Assembly (NCBI GenBank): GCA_947626965.1
Contig: CANQUH010000004.1
Coordinates: 1-60,686, forward strand
DNA length: 60,686 nucleotides
DNA from: an uncultured Lachnospiraceae bacterium
GTDB lineage: Bacteria; Bacillota; Clostridia; Lachnospirales; Lachnospiraceae
Reading direction: 5' to 3'
Numbering within the stretch: position 1 is the first letter of the stretch; each line of letters opens with the position of its first letter. The notes beneath the pieces were generated by a model that did not search any database, had not been told where the DNA came from, and worked only from the letters and a program-made list of their open reading frames with translations. Positions 50,401 through 58,019 of the stretch are shown here, in pieces. The translations under genes and the position numbers were made by a program.

Positions 50401-51369
50401 TTACTCTGCGGCATCCCGGCCATCCTGGGACTTCCCTTCTTTATCCTCAGAACGTCCACCCCCGATTCTCTTCGCGATCAGATACCGCGGCCTTCCCTTT
50501 ACTTCCTCATAGATTTTCGCGATATAATAGCCGATGATCCCCAGACTTATCATGATAATACTTCCAATAATCAGAATCAGCAGTATAACCGTCGTAAAGC
50601 CTTCCACTGCATTCCCGGAAAAATATTTTACCAGCGACTGAATGCCGAGGACAACCCCCATCAGGAATACAAGAACGCCGGCAAAAGTCACACACTGCAT
50701 CGGTATCGTCGAGAAAGCGACAATGTTTTTAATCGCATACTGTATCAGCGACCTGGTGGACCACTTGGATTCTCCTTCCGTGCGCTCCCGCACATCGAAT
50801 TCCACCGATGTGGTGCGGAAACCTACCCACGAGGACAGCGCCCGGAAAAAGGTATTTCTCTCCGGCATCGACAGCAGAGCATCCACTGCTTTGCGGTCGA
50901 GCAGCTTAAAATCGGAAGCTCTCGACATATCAATCTTCGTGGCGCGGGAAATGATCTTATAAAACAGTCCGGCGCTGGCCGCATGCACTGCGCTTTCTTT
51001 TCCGCGCGAGCGTTTCACGCCTTCTATGACTTCATATCCTTTCTCCCAGAGCCGGTACATTTCCACAAGTGTCTCCGGCGGATGCTGCAGATCGCAGTCC
51101 ATCACCGCACAGCATTCTCCCGATGCGTTCGCCAGCCCCGCAAACATCGCGGCCTCCTTGCCAAAATTCCGGGAAAACATCACACCAATTATATGTGAAT
51201 CCTGTTCGACCACTCTTTCAATTTCCTCCCAGGTTTTGTCTTTTGAACCGTCATTCACAAATACGATCTCATACAGTATGCCGGCTTTTGACAAAACCTG
51301 TCCGACTTTGTCAGCCGCCTTTTGTATCATCCTTTCTTCATTGTACGCCGGCAATATCACTGAAAGCAT
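50401..51369 (-). CDS. Glycosyltransferase family 2, polyprenol-phosphate type (DPM1/GtrB-like)
   Basis: A 322-residue inner-membrane enzyme that transfers a sugar from a nucleotide donor to undecaprenyl phosphate. N-terminal GT-A fold with LSVILPAYNEERMI, FVNDGSKDKTWEEIE, MDCDLQHPPETLVEMY and YKIISRATKIDMSRASDFKL; two C-terminal helices (about 230-290) anchor it. ATG 51369 has GAGGT eight bases upstream. Its product would feed side-chain decoration of the surface polymer made by genes downstream of 51.6 kb. A terminal acidic/charged tail (GGGRSEDKEGK) is unremarkable. Confidence 0.93.
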   Translation of the reverse strand: MLSVILPAYNEERMIQKAADKVGQVLSKAGILYEIVFVNDGSKDKTWEEIERVVEQDSHIIGVMFSRNFGKEAAMFAGLANASGECCAVMDCDLQHPPETLVEMYRLWEKGYEVIEGVKRSRGKESAVHAASAGLFYKIISRATKIDMSRASDFKLLDRKAVDALLSMPERNTFFRALSSWVGFRTTSVEFDVRERTEGESKWSTRSLIQYAIKNIVAFSTIPMQCVTFAGVLVFLMGVVLGIQSLVKYFSGNAVEGFTTVILLILIIGSIIMISLGIIGYYIAKIYEEVKGRPRYLIAKRIGGGRSEDKEGKSQDGRDAAE

Positions 51370-51415
51370 TGCTTTTTACCTCTTTCTTCTTCCTCATTTC
51401 TTTCGTTCTATTCAT

Positions 51416-51653
51416 ATTACTGTTCACTCCGTGACCAGCAGCAGCGCTCCGCGCTCAACCATGGAATGAACAAAAAGATTTCCATGGTCTGTGCATCAGA
51501 TCTCGGAATTTCCAGGCAATCTGTGCGGGAAGTGAGCTGTAAGACATGCTTGCATGTCTGTCAACGAACGCCGTATTCAACCATGGAATGATCGAAGAGA
51601 ATTCCATGGTTTGCCCGGAAATCACCTCGAACTCAGCGGGGGTGAACTGTAAC
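51416..51653 (-). repeat. MITE-like interspersed repeat, family B copy 2
   Basis: Read on the minus strand it begins GTTACAGTTCACCCCCGC and ends GCGGAGCGCTGCTGCTGG followed by TCACGGAGTGAACAGTAAT. The outermost 12 bases are imperfect inverted repeats (10 of 12). Inside are two ACCATGGAA/TTCCATGGT hairpins and AGACATGC/GCATGTCT, and a second internal left-end-like sequence TTACAGCTCACTTCCC. It ends two bases from the stop codon of the LicD gene. Counterpart of 2966-3182. Confidence 0.65.
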
Positions 51654-51655
51654 CT

Positions 51656-53509
51656 TTAATCCTCACCCGCGCCCGGACACCGATACGCGGAATACTCCCC
51701 AAGATCTGTCAGCAGAATACTGTGGCTCGTTCTGCGGTGGCTGACCGGAATCATCTGCATGTAATCCCCGTACAGATACGTCAGATATTTATCATATTCC
51801 TTTGGAATCGGGAACTGATATCCCTCAAAATCAACATAGATTGTCTCCGCAAGCCATGCTTTCGGAAATGCCCCGCGCTTCAGATTCCGCCCCATGCCGT
51901 CATACAGGTAGTCGCTTTTTCTCTTCTGGAAAAAACGCAGCGCCCGCTCCTGCGCCCACTCCGCAAAAGGCATCGGCACAAATTTCTTCGCCTTGCTCAC
52001 AATCTTGCAGATCAGCTCATGCTTCCCGCCGCTTTTGATATTTGTATTGCCCCACTTGTTGAATACAATGGAGCGCGCCAGCATTGTCGCCGTCAGATGC
52101 AGCTTCTGGGACCATTTATGATTTCCTGTCTGGTCATGCGAGAGCACATCAAAAAAGATCCCGTTGTGCATGTTCAGGAATTTTGAAGTAAATTCCGTCG
52201 CAAACATCGTATTGTTAATGCGAAGTTTTGTAAACGGATTGTGATTTCCTTTCTCCGTATAAGGCAGCTGAAGAAAAATATTGTCCGGAACTTCATCCTG
52301 CACTACCTTAAGGAAATGATCGTAATCCTCGCGCAGCATCATCACATCAGCATCGTCGTCCCACGGAATAAAACCGTGATGACGAACCGCCCCCAGCAGC
52401 GTGCCGCCTGCGAGAAAATACCGGATCCCGTGTTTTTTGCAGATGCGGTCGATCTCCAGAAGATAGCCCAGCAAGATCTGCTGCACCTTCGTCAGTTTTC
52501 CAAGATACGTATTGTCAAATATAAAAACCTTCCCCAGATTCTGCATACACTTGACCTGAATGATCAGCCCGTCTTCCAGGGATACCTGCGGTACAAAGCC
52601 ATACCGCCGGATCAGCTGCGTATTCAGCAGGATTCCCGTTTCCCCTTTCGGGGCTTCCCAGTTCAGGCTGATCCTGCACTGCTGCGGAAAATTCTGATAC
52701 AGCATCATCACCAGTTCACTGTCCGATGCATCCGCCTGTTTCCCGGTCACATTGAATATTTTGTTTGCGGGACACTTTGTGAGCACAAACTGTATCGCCG
52801 TCAGCACATCATGTATGCTGATGTAGGAATTCCGCTCCGGACAAAGTTTCCGCACATTTTCTTTACTTTCTGCTGTCAGCCTGGCAAGCGTGTACACGCT
52901 GTGCTCCATCGTCTCAATATATGCGCCGAACAGTTTTCCTGTGCGCAGAATCTGATAGGAAGCGCCGTTCTCCCGCGCGCAGGTGATCAGCATGTTTTCA
53001 AGCGCCTGCAGAAAATACTGCGCCTCAAATCCCGGCGCGCAGGGATCCGTTTTCCCCGTCTCATATTCAGACGCGGCAAACTGACTCTCCAGTTTTCCGT
53101 AAACGCGCCCGTCCGAAAGCAGCAGAATCCTCTCACAGCGCAGTTTTGTCAATGCCTGCATCACTTTCAGATATTCTTCGAGAATTTCCATGGTTTCCAG
53201 GACCGTCATCCTGATTTCCCGGCAGCACCAGCCTGTCAGAATCACATAATCCGCCTGCCAAACGCCACAGTCCCGCACATCTTCCATGGTCACACAGCTG
53301 ACGCTGACATCCGCCTTGCATTCATCGTTCCACGCCTCAAGCGACCACTGAACCGCCCGCAGCAGCGAATCATCCCTGCCGATCAGCAGAAATTTTTTCC
53401 CCCGCATTTTCTGCAGACTGATCTGCTCCGATTTGACAGGCGCCTGCGCCCAGTCCAACTGGAACTCGTTCAGCCGATCGCGCAGCAGTCCGCTTTTTTC
53501 CTCGCTCAT
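51656..53509 (-). CDS. Fusion: degenerate SDR epimerase-like domain plus LicD nucleotidyltransferase-fold domain
   Basis: A 617-residue fusion. Residues about 30-340 follow the extended SDR fold (LLLSDGRVYGKLESQFAASE, QILRTGKLFGAYIETMEHSV, YISIHDVLTAIQFVLT, NKIFNVTGKQ) but lack the GxxGxxG cofactor loop and the Tyr-Lys pair. Residues about 345-605 form a LicD domain with CKKHGIRYFLAGGTLLGAVR, GFIPWDDDADVMM and TKLRINNT, which attaches phosphocholine or another phospho-substituent to surface polymers. The gene overlaps the upstream SDR gene by four bases (ATGA). The SDR part may be a binding or scaffold module. LicD catalytic aspartates are present. Confidence 0.88.
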   Translation of the reverse strand: MSEEKSGLLRDRLNEFQLDWAQAPVKSEQISLQKMRGKKFLLIGRDDSLLRAVQWSLEAWNDECKADVSVSCVTMEDVRDCGVWQADYVILTGWCCREIRMTVLETMEILEEYLKVMQALTKLRCERILLLSDGRVYGKLESQFAASEYETGKTDPCAPGFEAQYFLQALENMLITCARENGASYQILRTGKLFGAYIETMEHSVYTLARLTAESKENVRKLCPERNSYISIHDVLTAIQFVLTKCPANKIFNVTGKQADASDSELVMMLYQNFPQQCRISLNWEAPKGETGILLNTQLIRRYGFVPQVSLEDGLIIQVKCMQNLGKVFIFDNTYLGKLTKVQQILLGYLLEIDRICKKHGIRYFLAGGTLLGAVRHHGFIPWDDDADVMMLREDYDHFLKVVQDEVPDNIFLQLPYTEKGNHNPFTKLRINNTMFATEFTSKFLNMHNGIFFDVLSHDQTGNHKWSQKLHLTATMLARSIVFNKWGNTNIKSGGKHELICKIVSKAKKFVPMPFAEWAQERALRFFQKRKSDYLYDGMGRNLKRGAFPKAWLAETIYVDFEGYQFPIPKEYDKYLTYLYGDYMQMIPVSHRRTSHSILLTDLGEYSAYRCPGAGED

Positions 53510-54423
53510 CCCAGTCTTCCCGCCTTTCCCGTATCCATCACAATCCTGATCGGCTCAAGCGCCGTCGTATCTGCAAACATAGTCAGATCAGATTCAAAGT
53601 TTACATTATAAACTTCCCCTGCCGCTCCGTCGAGAAGAATTTTCGCAGTCAGACTCGCAATCTGTTTCCAGTCCTGATATACCGTTTTGCTGTCCGCGGC
53701 ATTTCTTTGTTTTTGCTCCCGGCCTGTACTCTGCCATGTATATTCCCCGGCCTCCTGCTTCTCTTTTTTTCCGGCTTCTGCCCGGGTATTCTTCCAGCCA
53801 TACTCTCCGGCACCCTGTCCTGAATCACCGCCCGCTCTTATATCTGGAAATCTCACAATTTTAACCGCGATCCCATCCTCGCGGGCCATCCGGAAGCACA
53901 GATTCTCCAGCATTCTCAGCCTCGCTGCCTCCTGATCCTGCGCACTTGTATGGCACACATACCCTGTCTCATCCTCTTTTACCGGATGAAATTCTCCAAA
54001 TATTTTTCCGTAAACGTCAGACCTCGATACAAAAAGCACCGATTCAGGATGCACGGCTTCAATTCTGCGGAGAATACGCGTCAGGGAAGAAATCATCTCC
54101 CAGCCGCCGGCGTGATCTCCCTGTGCATCTTTGTCCCTCTTTTTCTGCTCATCTCCGGATTTTTTTTCAAATTTCTTCTCTGCTGAAGAAGGCTCTGAAA
54201 AGTTTCCTTCTGTAATCCGGGCCAAAAAAGAAACTCGCTCTGAAAATCCAAACAGGATCACAAAATCCTCCGCAGACATATCTTCTGCATTCCCGGAAAT
54301 TTCAAAGGTATCATTTCTGAATGCCTGAAGAAATTTCCGTTTCGTATCTGATTCCGGCCCCAGTACCAGAATTCTTTTTCCGCAAAGTCTTTTCCGGATG
54401 TCCGCATCCTGTTTTTCCTGCAT
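53506..54423 (-). CDS. Degenerate SDR epimerase-like protein with hydrophilic insertions
   Basis: A 305-residue protein related to the N-terminal half of the LicD fusion and to the intact epimerase upstream: RILVLGPESD at the usual nucleotide-binding strand, SVLFVSRSDVYGKIFGEFHP, AVKIVRFPDIRAG and GEVYNVNFESDLT. The glycine motif and the catalytic Tyr-x3-Lys are missing. Two charged insertions are seen, residues about 72-106 (54106-54210) and 197-246 (53686-53835); the second contains a repeat of AGEYGWKNT / AGEYTWQST. ATG 54423 has GGAGG upstream. Coupled to the LicD fusion gene. Probably a non-catalytic partner; no activity can be claimed. Confidence 0.75.
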   Translation of the reverse strand: MQEKQDADIRKRLCGKRILVLGPESDTKRKFLQAFRNDTFEISGNAEDMSAEDFVILFGFSERVSFLARITEGNFSEPSSAEKKFEKKSGDEQKKRDKDAQGDHAGGWEMISSLTRILRRIEAVHPESVLFVSRSDVYGKIFGEFHPVKEDETGYVCHTSAQDQEAARLRMLENLCFRMAREDGIAVKIVRFPDIRAGGDSGQGAGEYGWKNTRAEAGKKEKQEAGEYTWQSTGREQKQRNAADSKTVYQDWKQIASLTAKILLDGAAGEVYNVNFESDLTMFADTTALEPIRIVMDTGKAGRLG

Positions 54424-54487
54424 TCTGTGATCCTCCCCTGGTTTCTTCTAAATTCTTCCTGAATTCCATCTCATTCACTCTGACAGT

Positions 54488-55570
54488 TCAGCGAAACTCT
54501 TTCCACCTTCTCATACTGCCGATCAGCCGCTCAAACATTTCCTCCAGATTCACTTCCGGCTTCCAGCCAAGCGCACGAAGCTTCTCCGCATTGATCAGCA
54601 TCCGGGAGGTCGGCGCATAACCATATTTATTCGCGTCTTCCGGGATATCAAATATCAGCTTTGATCCGCTCTCCGGATACTTTTCAATCAGCATCTCCGC
54701 CATTCCCCGGATCGTAGAAAAAGTATCCTCATTGGAAATATTATAGGCCTCTCCCGGCGTTCCTTCCAGCAGCACTGTCAGCAGACCCAGAACCACATCA
54801 GACGTATAGCAGTAGCAGTGTGCTTTGCTGCCGTCCGTGTGGAGCACGATATCTTTCCCTGTGATAATACTTCTCGCAAACTGCGCAAACACCCGGTTTT
54901 CCGTCTCCGGAATTCCCGCCCCAAATGTCTGCGCCAGACGGGCTGTGCACACAGGCAGACCAAATTCATGAGCATACGCGCCGCAAAGTCCTTCCGCCAT
55001 ACGCTTGCTCTCGGAATAACTGCTCCGCACCTGCAGCGGATCAATGTATCCGTAATCCGTCTCCCGCACGACAAAATGCTCCGGATCAACCACACCGTAG
55101 GCCTCCATCGAGGACAGATAGACCATCCCCTGCACCTGTTTCTTCCGTGCCAGCTCCAGTATGTTCTCCGTACCCTTCAGCATCGTCAGAATCGTTCCAA
55201 CCGGATGATCGACAAAATCCTTTGAGGTCGTGACGCCGGCCCCGTGCAGAATGTAGTCCACAGGCTGTTCCGTCTCCACCGGTTCCAGAATATTCGCTGT
55301 CACCAGCTCCAGTCCATGTCCCATGCATGCGCCGAGCATTTTCTCCGCCTTCTGCGGATTTCTCACCAGCGCAAGTATTTTCAGATCAAGTTTTCTTTTA
55401 ATTCCAGCCATCACCAGCACCTGAACCGTCTGGCTCCCAATAAGACCGGTAGCCCCTGTAACCAGAATACTTTTCCCTCTCAGCTTCTCCCAGTCGATCA
55501 AATCCGAGTCCGCTGCCCTCTCCAGATCCTCCTGCAGCACTGCATCCTCTGTAAGACGTATTTCCGCCAT
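54488..55570 (-). CDS. NAD-dependent nucleotide-sugar epimerase/dehydratase
   Basis: A 360-residue extended SDR with intact motifs: ILVTGATGLIGSQTVQVLV (NAD loop), LSSMEAYG, YSESKRMAE (catalytic Tyr and Lys), PVCTARLAQTFGAG and CYTSDVVLGLL. Acts on a nucleotide-activated sugar, resembling UDP-glucuronate decarboxylase or dTDP-glucose dehydratase relatives; exact reaction unclear. ATG 55570 has GGAGG seven or eight bases upstream. It is followed by two sister genes with decayed SDR domains, and preceded by the cytidylyltransferase gene, so it probably serves the surface polymer pathway. Confidence 0.9.
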   Translation of the reverse strand: MAEIRLTEDAVLQEDLERAADSDLIDWEKLRGKSILVTGATGLIGSQTVQVLVMAGIKRKLDLKILALVRNPQKAEKMLGACMGHGLELVTANILEPVETEQPVDYILHGAGVTTSKDFVDHPVGTILTMLKGTENILELARKKQVQGMVYLSSMEAYGVVDPEHFVVRETDYGYIDPLQVRSSYSESKRMAEGLCGAYAHEFGLPVCTARLAQTFGAGIPETENRVFAQFARSIITGKDIVLHTDGSKAHCYCYTSDVVLGLLTVLLEGTPGEAYNISNEDTFSTIRGMAEMLIEKYPESGSKLIFDIPEDANKYGYAPTSRMLINAEKLRALGWKPEVNLEEMFERLIGSMRRWKEFR

Positions 55571-55618
55571 TTCCAGTCCTCCATTTCCCTTTTGCATCCT
55601 TCACTTTCATCGTGAAGC

Positions 55619-56392
55619 CTACTTCTGCTTTTTGTAGCGGTTCATCTTCGCCGCCAGCCGGTCCGTAAGTCCGAATCCAAACGCCTGCTCATTTTCCTTA
55701 TACTGAATCAGAGCACGGAACATGTACACGTCCTCCGGCGTCGTCACCTTAATGTTTCCCCGGTTACCGATCACAATATGCGGCTGTCTCCCGAGCGCTC
55801 TGTAGATCGTACACGCGTCAACCATATTTCTGTACCCGTCCGGCGTATTGCGTATCGCCTCATGCGCTGCAAGGATATCCTTCAGACGAAAGCTCTGCGG
55901 AGCCTGCGCCGCGTAACTCTCCTGACGCAGCGGCAGACTGTCCACCTTTTTTCCGTCCCTGCTGACCAGAATTGTCTCGTAGCAGGGGGTGCATGTAATT
56001 GCGCTCCCGTGTTTCTCAACACTCTCAATGTTCTCGCTGATCACGCTGTACTCGACAAACGGCCTTACTCCGTCATGAATCAGCACTACGGAATCCTGCG
56101 GATTCTCCTTCGCCGCCAGCACAAGCGCATTGTAGATCGAATCCTGCGCAGTCACTCCTCCCGCTGTGATTCCCGCTACCTTTCCGATTCTGAAATCCAG
56201 CACAAGCTGCTCCACATAGCGGATATATTCCTCATTGATCGCCATATAGATTTTATCGATCTCCTCATGCTCCTGAAAAAGCTGGAGCGTATGGATCAGG
56301 ATCGGCTTTCCGTTGATTTCCAGAAACTGTTTCGGCACACCTGCCCCCATGCGGACGCCGCTTCCTCCCGCAAAAATAATCGCAATATTCAT
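55619..56392 (-). CDS. Cytidylyltransferase, IspD/TarI family
   Basis: A 257-residue nucleotidyltransferase: IIFAGGSGVRMGAGVPKQFLEINGKPI binding loop (GGSG and PKQFL), VVLIHDGVRPFVEYSVISEN and YAAQAPQSFRLKDI are shared by IspD (isoprenoid) and TarI (CDP-ribitol) enzymes. The surrounding LicD, epimerase and CDP-polyol phosphotransferase genes favour TarI-like synthesis of a CDP-polyol or CDP-sugar over an isoprenoid role, which is inference; sequence alone does not separate the two here. ATG 56392 has GGAGG ten bases upstream. Confidence 0.88.
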   Translation of the reverse strand: MNIAIIFAGGSGVRMGAGVPKQFLEINGKPILIHTLQLFQEHEEIDKIYMAINEEYIRYVEQLVLDFRIGKVAGITAGGVTAQDSIYNALVLAAKENPQDSVVLIHDGVRPFVEYSVISENIESVEKHGSAITCTPCYETILVSRDGKKVDSLPLRQESYAAQAPQSFRLKDILAAHEAIRNTPDGYRNMVDACTIYRALGRQPHIVIGNRGNIKVTTPEDVYMFRALIQYKENEQAFGFGLTDRLAAKMNRYKKQK

Positions 56393-56434
56393 AGTAAGCC
56401 ATCCTCCGTTCTTCTCTCCCGCATTTTCCTGCCT

Positions 56435-56583
56435 GGCCCAGAATTTTTCCTCTCTCTTTCTCTCTGACCAGCTCTAAAATCTTTTTTCTCTCACTTTGGC
56501 CGGTCCCGGAATCTTCTTCCTTTCTCTCTGACCAGCTCTAAAATCTTTCTTCTTTCGCTCCAGCCGGTCCCGGAATTTTTTCC
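56435..56583 (-). repeat. 64 bp tandem repeat between cytidylyltransferase and phosphotransferase genes
   Basis: GACCAGCTCTAAAATCTTT occurs at 56466 and 56530, and GCCGGTCCCGGAAT at 56499 and 56563 (period 64 bp). The repeat runs up to the end of the phosphotransferase gene, whose last codons (GATCAGTTCC on the plus strand) resemble the unit, so repeats may derive from the gene's 3' end. Confidence 0.75.
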
Positions 56584-57714
56584 TCACAGCCCGATCAGTT
56601 CCAGGATCCGCTCCGTCGCGTGTCCGTCGCAGGCCCCTTCATATTTTTCCCGCCATGCTGTCAGCGCTTCTCTGTAATTTCCAAATTCTTTCCCGCTGTC
56701 CCGGACTGCACGCGCCAGTTCCTCCTGCCTCTGCACCAGCGGAAACGGCATCGAGCGATAATCAATATAAAAGCCCCGTTCTTTTTCGTACTTTTCCAGA
56801 TCCGGGGCAAACAGCACAACCGGCTTCTCATAGATCAGATAATCATACAAAATGGAAGAATAATCTGTGATCAGCACGTCCGCCACACAGAGCAGTTCCT
56901 CCGTCAAAATGGAACAGTTTGATACCTGTCCGTGCGCGTCAATATGCGGATGCGCTTTCAGAATAAAATACCACTGCCCGGAAAGCTCCTCTGCCGCCGC
57001 CTTTACAGCCTCCAGACCGCACAGGACAGGTTCCGCCGCATTTCCCCGGAATGTGGGCGCCCACAGCGCAATCTTCTTCCCCTTCGCCTCAGGATAAGCC
57101 GTATAGAACGCTTCCCTGCATTTTTTGTTCCAGTCCTCGTCAAAATAATAATCCGTGCGGCTCACGCCGGTCGCCTGTATCCGTGACTCCGGAATCCGGA
57201 GCGCCCTGGCGTGCACTTTTACGCACTCTTCGGAACTCAGCGTCAGCCACGTATAATTTCCAAACATATTTCCCTTATAATTTTTCGGGATATCGTCGCC
57301 CGCGTCGTAGGCGATCTTTTTCATCAAACCGCAGGAGTGCCAGAGCTGTACCACGGTCGTCTCCTGACGCTTTTTGCAGGCCGCCACGGGCAGATAATAA
57401 TCGCAGATAAAGACGTATTCCGCCTGCGCGTATGCTTTCATGAACCGCAGAAGATACCGCAGGAGCGTTCCATAAGACATGCTGCCGAAATCCTTCACAA
57501 ACACCTGGATCTCTTTCTCCGCAGTCCGGCCTGAGTCCTGCTGCCCGCACAGTGTCTCATACACCCGCCGCATCGAGAGCGGCATCTCCTCATGATGCGC
57601 GTCCGCGAACAGGATCAGTCCCTGCCGCACAGGTTTTCCCGCATACCATCGGTACACAAGAGGCAGAAAAAAATTCTGCAGAAACATTTTCAGATATTGT
57701 TTTATACGGAACAT
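56584..57714 (-). CDS. CDP-glycerol glycerophosphotransferase family (TagB/TagF-like)
   Basis: A 376-residue enzyme that transfers a polyol phosphate from a CDP-donor onto a lipid-linked acceptor at the cytoplasmic membrane face. Family motifs: VVQLWHSCGLMKKIAYD, GVSRTDYYFDEDW, ALWAPTFRGNA, FILKAHPHIDA, VADVLITDYSSILYDYLIYEKPVVL. Length close to TagB rather than the longer TagF polymerase. An N-terminal hydrophobic segment (about 5-22) may bind the membrane. ATG 57714 has GGGAGGGGG upstream. With the ABC exporter it points to a teichoic-acid-like or glycerol/ribitol-phosphate-decorated polymer. Confidence 0.92.
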   Translation of the reverse strand: MFRIKQYLKMFLQNFFLPLVYRWYAGKPVRQGLILFADAHHEEMPLSMRRVYETLCGQQDSGRTAEKEIQVFVKDFGSMSYGTLLRYLLRFMKAYAQAEYVFICDYYLPVAACKKRQETTVVQLWHSCGLMKKIAYDAGDDIPKNYKGNMFGNYTWLTLSSEECVKVHARALRIPESRIQATGVSRTDYYFDEDWNKKCREAFYTAYPEAKGKKIALWAPTFRGNAAEPVLCGLEAVKAAAEELSGQWYFILKAHPHIDAHGQVSNCSILTEELLCVADVLITDYSSILYDYLIYEKPVVLFAPDLEKYEKERGFYIDYRSMPFPLVQRQEELARAVRDSGKEFGNYREALTAWREKYEGACDGHATERILELIGL

Positions 57715-57861
57715 ACTGCCCCCTCCCGTGCTTCAGCTTTACTCTATTGACCAGTAAAACCGCCAGTCAGTAAAAGTTCTGCTAAACAGTATACCTTATT
57801 TCAGAGCAAATGACTATCAATATTCTCAAAATTTTTTCATGCAGCAAATACCGAAGAAATG

Positions 57862-57890
57862 TTGACAGAAACTCTTTAAAATCATATAAT
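57862..57890 (+). promoter_or_regulatory. Perfect consensus sigma-A promoter, orphan
   Basis: TTGACA (57862-57867), 17 bp spacer, TATAAT (57885-57890). It is the only match in the window to both consensus hexamers with a 17 bp spacer, and it reads away from all flanking genes, which lie on the minus strand. Confidence 0.85.
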
Positions 57891-57896
57891 GAACAG

Positions 57897-58005
57897 GAAG
57901 ATCAAAAAACTTTTAGAGTTTTTCCAAGGAGCTGATGCCTGCATTGGTTCCTTATTTTTTTCAGACAAGGGGGCTGTCTTTCCGACAGCCCCCTTGTCTC
58001 TTTTT
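57897..58005 (+). ncRNA. Candidate small RNA of about 109 nt
   Basis: Between the perfect promoter and a strong terminator the transcript would fold into three hairpins: AAAAACT/AGTTTTT (57905-57923), AAGGAGCTGATGC/GCATTGGTTCCTT (57926-57953, with G-U pairs) and the 16 bp terminator. No plausible start codon with a ribosome binding site is found, and the only frame (ATG 57889) starts inside the -10 box and runs through the terminator. It lies antisense to nothing, in the 305 bp gap 57715-58019 between two minus-strand polymer genes. The exposed CCAAGGAG stretch could pair with mRNA. I do not recognise the family. Confidence 0.6.
57963..58005 (+). terminator. Rho-independent terminator of the small RNA candidate
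   Basis: Perfect stem of 16 bp (57963-57978 with 57984-57999; core ACAAGGGGGCTGTC) with loop TTTCC, followed by CTTTTT. On the minus strand it is followed by A-rich sequence, so it fits plus-strand transcription better; it may still stop transcripts of the Glf fusion gene. Confidence 0.85.
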
Positions 58006-58019
58006 ACAGCGTTTTTTTG

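Noticed and set aside
52241-53611. Plus-strand frame of 456 codons opposite the LicD fusion
   Set aside because: No ribosome binding site or domain; the opposite strand has conserved LicD and SDR landmarks.
55619-56392. Assignment as isoprenoid enzyme IspD
   Set aside because: The fold does not separate IspD from TarI, but neighbours are polymer genes and no isoprenoid genes are seen, so only a family-level call is made.
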